From positions 1 through 21,808 of the forward strand of contig VSPD01000043.1 in NCBI GenBank assembly GCA_009775125.1: a DNA stretch of 21,808 bases. Direction: 5' to 3'. How positions within the stretch are numbered: position 1 is the first letter of the stretch; each line of letters begins with the position of its first letter. A program made the translations under genes and the position numbers. The notes beneath the pieces were generated by a model. That model was not told where the DNA came from, did no database searches, and saw only the letters and a list, made by a program, of their open reading frames with translations. This document shows positions 15,250 through 21,779 of this stretch, piece by piece. The DNA comes from Muribaculaceae bacterium (GTDB taxonomy: Bacteria; Bacteroidota; Bacteroidia; Bacteroidales; Muribaculaceae).

Positions 15250-16323
15250 ATGCAACGGTTCTTCAAAACAGTATCCATCTTCATTCTGAGCATGGCTCTG
15301 ACATGCCCCGTAGTCGAAGGACGCGGCAGAAATAACAATAACGGCAACCACGGCTCGCCTTCGCACCGTACCGAACGCCCGGCTCGCCCCGGGAATCAGG
15401 GTCAACGTCCCGGGAATCAGGGTCAACGTCCCGGCGGAAACCACGGCAACAGCAATCCCGGGAACCGTCCCGGCGGAAACCATGGCAACAACAATCCCGG
15501 GAACCGTCCCGGAGGGAACCACGGCAACAACAATCCCGGGAACCGTCCCGGCGGAAACCACGGCAACAGCAATCCCGGAAACCGTCCCGGAGGGAACCAC
15601 GGCAACAACAATCCCGGAAACCGTCCCGGAGGAAACCATCAGGGCGTGCGCCCCGGCAATCAGGGACATCGTCCCGGACAAAATCCCGGACATCGCCCCG
15701 ATCCCGGCTACCGTCCAAATCCGGGACACAGACCGGGACATAACCCCGGTCCTCGCCCGGGCCACGGATTCCGCCCCGGCCCCGGCGGCCCCTCCTGGGG
15801 ACATCTTCACTACGGGCGTCCACACCGCCCGATGATGCCGCCTCCACGCCCCTGGCACCGCCCAGTGCCCCCGCCATCGTTCCGCCCCTACCACGGCGCG
15901 CCCGTGATAAGCACCATTCTCGGCATAACAATCGGCACAGCCATCAACGCCACCATCAACTCGCTGCTCAACCGAGGTTTTGCCGTGACCGGATATTCCG
16001 ATAATGCCGTGTATATAAATAATGTGACACAGCTCAACCTGCTGTGGCCGGCCGCAACGCTCCACTACAACGACATCGGAGGCCTTGCCGCATCGGAATT
16101 CATGTACTCGACACCTTATTACGACATGGCCCGCTACAACATAGCCTACCAGTCGCTTTTGGGCAACTATGGCGCACCCGCGTCGGTAAACCAGCTTTCA
16201 GGCGGCGGCGTGCAGGCCAACTGGTGGGGCAACAACGGACAGTTCATTTCCCTGTCGTTCGGCCCGCAGTACGCCACCAACGGCTCAATGCGCTACTACA
16301 CAACCCTTTCGTTCGGCAACTGA
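15250..16323 (+). CDS. Secreted Gly/Asn/Pro-rich tandem-repeat protein
   Basis: A 357-residue protein with a signal peptide (MQRFFKTVSIFILSMALTCP, cleavage near VVEG). Residues about 30-200 are low complexity and very basic/polar: five 13-residue repeats of the GNRPGGNHGNNNP type (about 58-122) plus a partial copy, then HRPG/NPGHRP-like repeats. The last 140 residues form a normal-looking domain (VISTILGITIGTAINATINS, then LYWPAATLHYND-like text, ending SMRYYTTLSFGN), which I do not recognise. The repeats could form a flexible envelope linker or matrix-like segment; no function is claimed. The codon pattern is regular and the long minus-strand frame across it is a shadow. ATG at 15250 directly precedes the signal peptide. 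No clear TAnnTTTG promoter was found upstream, and no terminator-like T-rich hairpin immediately follows. Confidence 0.85.
   Translation: MQRFFKTVSIFILSMALTCPVVEGRGRNNNNGNHGSPSHRTERPARPGNQGQRPGNQGQRPGGNHGNSNPGNRPGGNHGNNNPGNRPGGNHGNNNPGNRPGGNHGNSNPGNRPGGNHGNNNPGNRPGGNHQGVRPGNQGHRPGQNPGHRPDPGYRPNPGHRPGHNPGPRPGHGFRPGPGGPSWGHLHYGRPHRPMMPPPRPWHRPVPPPSFRPYHGAPVISTILGITIGTAINATINSLLNRGFAVTGYSDNAVYINNVTQLNLLWPAATLHYNDIGGLAASEFMYSTPYYDMARYNIAYQSLLGNYGAPASVNQLSGGGVQANWWGNNGQFISLSFGPQYATNGSMRYYTTLSFGN
15421..15639. repeat. 39-bp tandem repeats within the secreted protein gene
   Basis: Five consecutive 39-bp units (15421-15459, 15460-15498, 15499-15537, 15538-15576, 15577-15615) and a partial sixth encode the 13-residue repeat. 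Two 21-bp units precede them (15388-15429). Unit-to-unit differences are few and mostly silent (CCC GGG/GGA, AAC AGC/AAC), so copy number is likely to vary by slippage or recombination. Confidence 0.9.
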
Positions 16324-16491
16324 CCCCCGGCACGGGCCGCGCCCGGCAGCAGAGGAGTGACAAATTTTGCAATTTTTTCTCACATCCCCGACATCAAAAT
16401 AAACACTTTGCGCCGAATCATTGTTATAACTTTGACCGCCCGGGAATACAGCCTCCGACGGCCCGAACTTTAAACAGAATTAATTATTTTT

Positions 16492-16523
16492 TTTGAAAGT
16501 TAGCGCAAATAAACGTACCTTTG
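16492..16523 (+). promoter_or_regulatory. Promoter of the OmpA-family gene
   Basis: TTTG (16492-16495), a 20-nt spacer and TACCTTTG (16516-16523) give a near-ideal Bacteroidetes promoter about 37 bp before the ATG. GCGCAAA (16504-16510) and TTTGCGC (16520-16526) form an inverted repeat overlapping the -7 element, a possible operator. The 13-bp string CTTTGCGCCGAAT (16519-16531) also occurs at 16406-16418. Confidence 0.7.
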
Positions 16524-16559
16524 CGCCGAATTTAACAACGTTTACAACTTATTAGTTAG

Positions 16560-17705
16560 ATGAAAAAGACAATTTTACTCGCAGCAACATGTGCCTTCGG
16601 TGCTCTCGCAGCATCCGCTCAGGCAATCGAGCAGCCCCGTTTCTTCGACAATTGGTCGATGGGCCTCGACGGTGGTGTCACCACTCCCCTCACCCACCAC
16701 GCTTTCTTCGGCAACATGCGCGGCCTCGTAGGCCTCCACGTCGACAAACAAGTAACCCCCGCCTTCGCCATTGGCGCAGAAGCAGCCTGGGGCGTGAACA
16801 CCTCGACAGTTTTCACCGGCACACACTCATCCACAGCCTTCGATAACTCTTATGTAGGCATGTATGGCGCAGTCGACCTCTTCAACCTCTTTGGAGGCTA
16901 CAATTGCGAAGGCCGTCCCTTCTCTATCGAGGCAGTAGCCGGTGCAGGCTGGGGCCACGAATACTTCAACAAGGCCGCCGGCGAAGACTGGAACTACTTC
17001 GCAACCAAAGTCGGACTTAACTTCAACTTCAACGTAAACAAACACCTCACAATCGCCCTCAAACCGTCGATCGTATGGAACATGTCTGACGCCGACGTTG
17101 ACCAAACCTCCGCCGCTTACAACGCCAACAAGGCCGCGTTCAACCTTCAAGCCGGCGTAACCTACCACTTCGGCAACGGCTTCCAGTGCGTTCAGCCCTA
17201 CAACCAGGCTGAAATCGACGCCCTCAACGGCCAGATCAACGACCTCCGCGCATCGCTCGACGCATGCATGGTAAACAGCGCCGCTCTCGAAGCCACAGCA
17301 GCCACTCTCGCCGCCGACCTCGAAGCATGCAAGAATCGCCCCGTACAGAAAGAAGTAGTGAAAGAAGTTTCCAACAACCTCTCTTCGGTTCGCTTCGTAT
17401 TCTTCCGCATCGGTTCTTCGAAAATCACCGCCGACCAGCAGCCCAACGTTGAAATGATCGCTTCGTTCCTCAAGAACCATCCCAAAGCAAAAGTTGTGAT
17501 CAAAGGCTACGCATCGCAAGACGGCAACCTCGAATTCAACCAGAAACTCGCCGCCGCCCGCGCCGAATCTGTGAAGAATCAGCTCATCAAGAAATACAAG
17601 ATCGCTTCCGACCGCATCGTCGCCGAAGGTGAAGGCATCGGCCACATGTTTGAAGAAGAATCCTGGAACCGCGTTTCAATCTGCACCATCGAAAACGCAA
17701 AATAA
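16560..17705 (+). CDS. OmpA-family outer membrane protein
   Basis: The 381-residue protein has a signal peptide (MKKTILLAATCAFGALAASAQA), a beta-barrel-like N-terminal half rich in alternating aromatic residues (about 25-205, ending AGVTYHFGNGF), and a short helical linker (about 215-265, QAEIDALNGQINDLRAS). A C-terminal OmpA peptidoglycan-binding domain follows (about 275-381, with VIKGYASQDGNLEFNQKLAA and ARAESVKNQL). In OmpA proteins this domain anchors the outer membrane to the cell wall. The position of the classic peptidoglycan-binding Asp appears to be Ser (GYAS), while the Arg of the RAE segment is kept; I recall similar YAS forms in other Bacteroidales. A strong promoter and terminator make it a highly expressed single gene. 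Confidence 0.92.
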   Translation: MKKTILLAATCAFGALAASAQAIEQPRFFDNWSMGLDGGVTTPLTHHAFFGNMRGLVGLHVDKQVTPAFAIGAEAAWGVNTSTVFTGTHSSTAFDNSYVGMYGAVDLFNLFGGYNCEGRPFSIEAVAGAGWGHEYFNKAAGEDWNYFATKVGLNFNFNVNKHLTIALKPSIVWNMSDADVDQTSAAYNANKAAFNLQAGVTYHFGNGFQCVQPYNQAEIDALNGQINDLRASLDACMVNSAALEATAATLAADLEACKNRPVQKEVVKEVSNNLSSVRFVFFRIGSSKITADQQPNVEMIASFLKNHPKAKVVIKGYASQDGNLEFNQKLAAARAESVKNQLIKKYKIASDRIVAEGEGIGHMFEEESWNRVSICTIENAK

Positions 17706-17759
17706 CAAACGACAAACAATAGGATCTCCGGATCCACGTTAGACAATAAACCCTCTCCC

Positions 17760-17795
17760 ATCGGGGCCGCGCTTTAGAGTGCGGCCCCGATTTTT
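17760..17795 (+). terminator. Terminator of the OmpA-family gene
   Basis: A 10-bp GC-rich stem (TCGGGGCCGC at 17761-17770 with 17781-17790) is followed by five Ts, 55 bp after the OmpA stop. Confidence 0.9.
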
Positions 17796-17904
17796 ATCAA
17801 AAACAAGAGCAGATGCTTTCATAAAGCCTCGATAAAATCACGGGGTAAAAATTGTCGATTTTTAAGTTAAAATAGGTTAAACTCGATAAAAATTCACCCT
17901 ATTA

Positions 17905-17936
17905 TTTGGTTCGTAAAAAAAAAGTGCCTACCTTTG
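17905..17936 (+). promoter_or_regulatory. Promoter of the orphan small transcript
   Basis: TTTG (17905-17908), a 20-nt spacer and TACCTTTG (17929-17936) form a strong Bacteroidetes promoter in a gene-free gap. Predicted start is near 17943. Confidence 0.7.
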
Positions 17937-17942
17937 TGCGTG

Positions 17943-18010
17943 TGTTTTTCATAGTATTAGATTAAGATAAAGGTTTAAGGAAAAGAGATGTCGTGAGACA
18001 TCTCTTTTTT
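17943..18010 (+). ncRNA. Candidate small RNA, about 66 nt
   Basis: A strong promoter ends at 17936 and a perfect 12-bp intrinsic terminator stem (17981-17992 with 17997-18008, GTGA loop, six Ts from 18005) follows within 75 bp. No start codon opens a frame longer than two codons between them. Two cis pairings are visible: GATAAAGGTTT (17966-17976) is the exact reverse complement of 18033-18043, and its core pairs with a second downstream CCTTTATC (18015-18022). The first half (TTTTTCATAGTATTAGATT) looks to me like a recurrent Bacteroidales leader sequence, from memory only. It could be a trans-acting sRNA, or a leader with an attenuator for the GH20 gene 220 bp downstream. Confidence 0.55.
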
Positions 18011-18089
18011 CCACCCTTTATCGCCAAAATTCAAACCTTTATCGCCTCTCTCCTCTTTTCCTATTTTGACATACAAGTGATTATATAGC

Positions 18090-18130
18090 AGAAAGTTACG
18101 GCACCTTCCGCAACTTTCTTCCTTTTATTT
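18090..18130 (+). terminator. Possible second hairpin terminator in the gap
   Basis: AGAAAGTT (18090-18097) pairs with AACTTTCT (18112-18119) with an inner CGG/CCG pairing, followed by TCCTTTTATTTT. The T tract is interrupted. It may end read-through from the small transcript or belong to an unknown element. Confidence 0.35.
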
Positions 18131-18160
18131 TACATGAATTTGCCGCACAATATGCAAAAT

Positions 18161-18178
18161 ATTCGTACCTTTACGAAT
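18161..18178 (+). promoter_or_regulatory. Possible promoter/operator of the GH20 gene
   Basis: TACCTTTA (18166-18173) resembles the -7 element TAnnTTTG with one mismatch and sits 54 bp before the ATG. It is framed by an inverted repeat ATTCGT/ACGAAT (18161-18166, 18173-18178). The nearest TTTG (18139-18142) is 23 nt upstream, a little far, so this is tentative. Confidence 0.35.
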
Positions 18179-18227
18179 GTTTTGATTCATAATTCCTGAA
18201 AATCCTAATCCATAATCCAATTTTCAT

Positions 18228-20402
18228 ATGCGTTACCCCCTTGCTTTCATGCTTGCAGCCATGTGCATCGCATCCGCTCCGGCAAAACGGACCCATGTGA
18301 CCTGGGAAAACACCGGAAACCGCGACGGACGCGCCGTACAGCGAATCACCGTGACGGGCGACTGCGACTTCTCGCGCCTTTGTTTTAACTCGCTCGACAA
18401 TGTTACCCCCCTTAATCCCGCCGACACCATCGTGCCCATCTTTCCCGGATATTCAGCGATAGCGTCGCCACGGTTCACCTCAGGCATCGACAGCCTCGTG
18501 ATTGAACTTTCATCGCCGGCGCTCACCAGAGCGCAAAACGCCCCCGACGGCGCCCACCGTGTAAATCGCGACGGCACGACCGAGGCAGTGGACTACATGC
18601 GGATATCTTTCACATCGACGGCCCAATGGGCCGACGGCTCACGCGACGCCATGCCCTACGGCGACGAGATATTCGCCATAAACGAAACAATACGCCCCTC
18701 GGCCGCTCCCGGAGCCTACGACGTGGTGCCGTCGTTTAAAAAAGTAAACCTCGGAGATGGCGTCCTGAATCTGCCGGCACGGCTCACCACAAAACTCACG
18801 CCTATGCCCGATGGCCACTACCGCATCACCGTCGGCGCCGACGGCATCACGGTCGAAGCCGCCGACGCCACCACGGCACGCAACGCCGCCGCATCGTTCC
18901 GCTCGCAGGTGATGCGCCCCGGCGTGGCCGCGCTCCCTCTGGCCGTGATAGAAGACTGGCCCGACATGGACTACCGCGGCATGATGATCGACATCGTGCG
19001 CAACTACCAGACACCCGACCAGCTGCACAAGCTCCTGCGCCAGATGCGCGACCTGCGCCTCAACGTGCTCCACTTCCACTTTGCCGACGACGAGGCATGG
19101 CGCCTCGAAATGCCATCGCTGCCCGAACTCACGTCCATGGCCTCGCGCCGCGGATACTCGCTCGACGACGCCGATTTCCTCGGCCAGGCCTACCGCGGCG
19201 ACGGCAACCCCGACTCTTACAGCACCACAGGCAACGGTTTCTACACACGCCAGGAATTTATCGACCTGCTCCGCGCCGCCACCGACATGGGCATAACCGT
19301 GCTTCCCGAAGTGGAATCACCCGGCCACGCACGTGCCGCCATCAAAGCCATGGAACACCGCGCACGCACCACCGGCGACACCTCGTACCGCCTGATTCAC
19401 GACGGCGACACCTCTAAATACTCGTCGGCCCAGAATTACCACGACTGCGTGATGAATCCCGCCCTTGAAGGCCCCTACAAATTCATGGGAGCCGTGTTCG
19501 ACGACCTCATCGCCATGTACGATGAAGCCGGCGCACCCCTGCCCGCGATACACATCGGCGGCGACGAAGTGGCCCACGGCTCATGGAACGGCTCCGACGC
19601 CGCAAAGAAATTCATGGCCGACAACGGCATCAAGGATGAAAAAGGCCTTCACGCTCATTTCGTCAACCGCATACGCCACATGCTGGCCGAGCGCGGACTG
19701 AAAATGTCGGGCTGGCAAGAAATCTCGCAGGTGCAGGGCGACGAAGGCTTGCTTGCCGACCAACTTCATTCCGTCAACTTCTGGATCAACACCTCGCCGG
19801 CCAACACCGAAGCCGTGCGACGCTCGGCACAAGCCGGATGCCCCGTGATTGTGACCAACGTCGACTATTTCTACTTCGACCAGCCATTCAACAAGCACCC
19901 CGAAGAACCGGGCCTGCCATGGGGCGGCTACGTCGACGACCTGCGCACCCTCAACGGCTACCCCCGCTCGCTCTATCCGGCCGACATACCCCTCGCCGGC
20001 CTGTCCACAACCCTTTTCGCCGAGACTATCGACGGCCCCGCCATGCAAGACCGCTACATCTTCCCCAAAGTGCTCGGAGCTGCCGAACGCGCATGGAACA
20101 ACGACTCAACATACACCGACCCCGAATTCATAGCCGTGATGTCGGAACGCTTCTTCCCCGCATGGGAGCGCGCCCGCGTCGACTTCCACGTGCGCCAGCC
20201 GGGCATAAAAGTTGAAAACGGCACGGTGACGATGAACTCGCCCTACCGCAACGCAACAATCCGCTACACCACCGACGGCACCGAACCCACCGAGACATCG
20301 GCAGTGTACACCGCACCTTTTGCCGCCAACGGCTCCGCCGACATCCGCGCCCGCCTCTTCATCAACGGCCGCCAATCGCTCACCACCTACACCCGCCGCT
20401 AA
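18228..20402 (+). CDS. Secreted GH20 beta-N-acetylhexosaminidase
   Basis: The 724-residue protein has a signal peptide (MRYPLAFMLAAMCIASAPA), an N-terminal GH20b-like region, a catalytic barrel starting near residue 243 (DWPDMDYRGMMIDIVRNY) and a C-terminal chitobiase-like domain (about 655-720, ATIRYTTDGTEPTETSAVYT). The catalytic pair is visible in HIGGDEV: Asp446 and Glu447, the polariser of the substrate acetamido group and the acid/base. GH20 enzymes release terminal GlcNAc or GalNAc from glycans with retention through an oxazoline intermediate. A gut Bacteroidales could use it on mucin or N-glycans in the periplasm or at the surface. No lipobox is evident. It is a single gene with no SusC/D pair next to it; a terminator-like hairpin follows at 20440. 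Confidence 0.93.
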   Translation: MRYPLAFMLAAMCIASAPAKRTHVTWENTGNRDGRAVQRITVTGDCDFSRLCFNSLDNVTPLNPADTIVPIFPGYSAIASPRFTSGIDSLVIELSSPALTRAQNAPDGAHRVNRDGTTEAVDYMRISFTSTAQWADGSRDAMPYGDEIFAINETIRPSAAPGAYDVVPSFKKVNLGDGVLNLPARLTTKLTPMPDGHYRITVGADGITVEAADATTARNAAASFRSQVMRPGVAALPLAVIEDWPDMDYRGMMIDIVRNYQTPDQLHKLLRQMRDLRLNVLHFHFADDEAWRLEMPSLPELTSMASRRGYSLDDADFLGQAYRGDGNPDSYSTTGNGFYTRQEFIDLLRAATDMGITVLPEVESPGHARAAIKAMEHRARTTGDTSYRLIHDGDTSKYSSAQNYHDCVMNPALEGPYKFMGAVFDDLIAMYDEAGAPLPAIHIGGDEVAHGSWNGSDAAKKFMADNGIKDEKGLHAHFVNRIRHMLAERGLKMSGWQEISQVQGDEGLLADQLHSVNFWINTSPANTEAVRRSAQAGCPVIVTNVDYFYFDQPFNKHPEEPGLPWGGYVDDLRTLNGYPRSLYPADIPLAGLSTTLFAETIDGPAMQDRYIFPKVLGAAERAWNNDSTYTDPEFIAVMSERFFPAWERARVDFHVRQPGIKVENGTVTMNSPYRNATIRYTTDGTEPTETSAVYTAPFAANGSADIRARLFINGRQSLTTYTRR

Positions 20403-20436
20403 AAAACAATTGGCACCAATCTATTTTATTAAATAA

Positions 20437-20479
20437 AATTAAATTCGGATACCAAAATAGTATCCGAATTTATTTTTTT
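20437..20479. repeat. 43-bp direct repeat with hairpin, left copy
   Basis: This segment is identical to 21097-21139. It holds a 13-bp inverted repeat (20440-20452 with 20460-20472; core AATTCGGATAC/GTATCCGAATT) followed by a T run, so it can terminate the GH20 transcript. It also lies directly before the antitoxin promoter, where a palindrome of this kind could be the operator for the antitoxin. The half-site TAGTATCCG recurs at 20512-20520 inside the start of the antitoxin gene. Confidence 0.85.
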
Positions 20480-20482
20480 TGT

Positions 20483-20490
20483 TATATTTG
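20483..20490 (+). promoter_or_regulatory. Promoter -7 element of the toxin-antitoxin operon
   Basis: TATATTTG matches TAnnTTTG and lies 14 bp before the antitoxin ATG, implying a very short leader of under 10 nt. The palindrome at 20440-20472 covers the region where the upstream promoter element would lie, which fits autorepression. Confidence 0.5.
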
Positions 20491-20504
20491 CAAAAAAAAC
20501 AATT

Positions 20505-20735
20505 ATGATAGTAGTATCCGCAAGAGAATTTAGAGAGAATCAAACTAAGGTTCTTACCGCCGCCAGCAACGGCCAAGCTATAATATTAACATCACGGATA
20601 GGGCATTTCAGAATTATACCTGTTTCCGAAAATGACGATATTATTGAAAACGGCTTACGCGAAGCCATCACAGAAGTAAAAGAACATATGAACGGCTCAC
20701 GCACACTTCCGTCGGCCAAAGATCTTGTATTCTGA
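20505..20735 (+). CDS. Antitoxin, Phd/YefM family
   Basis: The 76-residue protein starts MIVVSAREFRENQTKVLTAA and continues with GQAIILTSRIGHFRIIPV. This is the Phd/YefM N-terminal DNA-binding fold: short strand, helix with R-x3-N, then a beta hairpin. The C-terminal part (REAITEVKEHMNGSRTLPSA) would wrap the toxin. Such antitoxins bind and neutralise the toxin and, as a complex, repress their own promoter; the palindrome just upstream is a fitting operator. The stop codon overlaps the toxin ATG by 1 nt (TGATG), the usual coupling. The gene is clearly more AT-rich than the GH20 gene beside it, which suggests horizontal acquisition. Confidence 0.88.
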   Translation: MIVVSAREFRENQTKVLTAASNGQAIILTSRIGHFRIIPVSENDDIIENGLREAITEVKEHMNGSRTLPSAKDLVF

Positions 20736-21061
20736 TGGAAATTATCGCTACGGCTGCCTTTATTAAAAGCGCAAAGCGCATCGCTAAAAAATATCGCAGT
20801 TTCAATGATGATTACCAAAGGCTTATAGCCGAACTTGAAAATAATCCCCATATAGGGGTGGACCTTGGCGAAGGATTTCGAAAAGTAAGAATGGCAATAT
20901 CGTCCAAAGGAAAAGGCAAGTCCGGTGGATGCCGTGTAATAACACTTGACATGTTAGAAAAGAACAGATGCCTATATCTTCTTTATGCTTATGACAAATC
21001 AGAGCACGACAATATAATATTATCCGTAATAAAGGATATAGCCAAAGATTTAAATCCATAA
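20735..21061 (+). CDS. Toxin, RelE/HigB-like family
   Basis: The 108-residue basic protein directly follows and overlaps the antitoxin gene by 1 nt. Its layout fits the RelE/ParE superfamily, nearest to the HigB-like branch: N-terminal helices (AAFIKSAKRIAKKYRSFNDD), then GEGFRKVRMAISSKGKGKSG and GCRVITLDML, then LYLLYAYDKSEHDNIILSVI. The G-K-S-G-G-x-R-V-I block and the K-S-E tail motif are typical. Family toxins cut mRNA on the ribosome and slow growth; activity here is inferred. The 3' end of the gene, including the stop codon, lies in a 22-bp sequence that recurs at 21705-21726. Base composition is AT-rich like the antitoxin. Confidence 0.85.
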   Translation: MEIIATAAFIKSAKRIAKKYRSFNDDYQRLIAELENNPHIGVDLGEGFRKVRMAISSKGKGKSGGCRVITLDMLEKNRCLYLLYAYDKSEHDNIILSVIKDIAKDLNP

Positions 21062-21075
21062 AAAAGAGCCTCAGC
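21054..21075. repeat. 22-bp direct repeat, copy 1
   Basis: This segment spans the toxin stop codon (core CCATAAAAAAGAGCCTCAGC) and is repeated exactly at 21705-21726. The two copies bracket 629 bp containing the second hairpin repeat and the MITE-like element. Confidence 0.85.
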
Positions 21076-21096
21076 AATCAACTTTATATTTAATAG

Positions 21097-21139
21097 AATT
21101 AAATTCGGATACCAAAATAGTATCCGAATTTATTTTTTT
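21097..21139. repeat. 43-bp direct repeat with hairpin, right copy
   Basis: Identical to 20437-20479 and placed 36 bp after the toxin stop. The hairpin (21100-21112 with 21120-21132) and T run can terminate the toxin-antitoxin transcript. The two copies lie in the same orientation on either side of the module. Confidence 0.88.
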
Positions 21140-21180
21140 GGCATAATCCGAGAAAACAGTGCATAGAGGGCATTGGAATT

Positions 21181-21283
21181 TTCGAACGCTCCGGCCGGCC
21201 TCCACTCCCACGCCCTGACAGATTCCTCCCCCCCTATTCCCGGGGCTTCGACCCGCGCTACAATATTTGTCTCCTAACGGAGA
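21181..21283. repeat. Interspersed repeat, right copy of the 6.9-kb family
   Basis: The segment CGAACGCTCCGGCCGGC (21183-21199) and the 29-bp string at 21255-21283, which contains TCTCC TAAC GGAGA, match the left repeat region (6914-6930 approximately and 6985-7013 exactly). No gene is visible. Confidence 0.7.
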
Positions 21284-21323
21284 GGTTAGAGGTTGTGTCA
21301 AAAAGGCTGTTTATACCGAGATT

Positions 21324-21654
21324 GTAGGGACGCACGGGCCGTGCAATGCGGTTCAAATAAGGGCGTATCACAGAATCGCGTAGCGATTTCCGACAATAGC
21401 CGTGGGTGAGGGAGTGGCGAAGCAACGACCGAACCCACGGAAAAAGGTTGTCGGCAACCGGGGTTTTGGAGCGGAGGCCGGCCGGAGCGTTCGATAATGC
21501 CTGCCGTGATGTAGAACGCTCGACTTCGTTCCGCTCCAATACCAATAATGAATCAAATCGCTCCACCCACGGCTATTGTCTTGAAGCGCATACGCGCTTC
21601 TCCTCCATAGCGATGGCTTATTTGAACCGCATTGCACGGGCCGTGCGTTCCTAC
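21324..21654. mobile_element. MITE-like 331-bp element with 38-bp terminal inverted repeats
   Basis: Positions 21324-21361 and 21617-21654 are inverted repeats with 36 of 38 positions matching; each contains GCACGGGCCGTGC. Inside lie further inverted pairs: a perfect 17-bp pair (21392-21408 with 21564-21580), an imperfect GGAGCGGA.../...TCCGCTCC pair (21466-21490 with 21513-21539), and the hairpin GAATCGCGTAGCGATT at 21373-21388, shared with 6788-6803. No reading frame of note is present. It looks like a non-autonomous palindromic element mobilised, if at all, by an enzyme encoded elsewhere. No clear target duplication immediately abuts the inverted repeats. Confidence 0.6.
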
Positions 21655-21704
21655 TGTTTGGTATTTTTGAAATAGCCGGTTTAATACTTTTAGCGGACAG
21701 CAAT

Positions 21705-21726
21705 ATCCATAAAAAAGAGCCTCAGC
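21705..21726. repeat. 22-bp direct repeat, copy 2
   Basis: Exact copy of 21054-21075, here without any toxin coding sequence before it. It immediately precedes the possible IS end. Confidence 0.85.
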
Positions 21727-21730
21727 GAAT

Positions 21731-21756
21731 GTGAAGTGCCCCCCAAAAGTTAGACG
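21731..21756. mobile_element. Possible IS3-type insertion sequence end
   Basis: GTGAAGTGCCCCCCAAAAGT, continuing into TAGAC, resembles the terminal inverted repeat I recall for IS3-family elements of Bacteroidales. No transposase frame is seen in the remaining 50 bp, so it could be an intact element continuing beyond the window or a remnant. Confidence 0.35.
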
Positions 21757-21779
21757 GGTTAAACATTATCCGATTAATG

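Noticed and set aside
15421..15639. CRISPR-like regular repeats
   Set aside because: The units are contiguous without unique spacers, keep the reading frame and encode a 13-residue protein repeat.
15226..16065. 279-residue minus-strand frame with a VVSAGTVPGI-like repeat
   Set aside because: It is the complement of the 39-bp coding repeats. The plus-strand frame has a signal peptide and a non-repetitive C-terminal domain.
21368..21703. Open frames within the MITE-like element
   Set aside because: They are by-products of inverted repeats and have no recognisable protein features.
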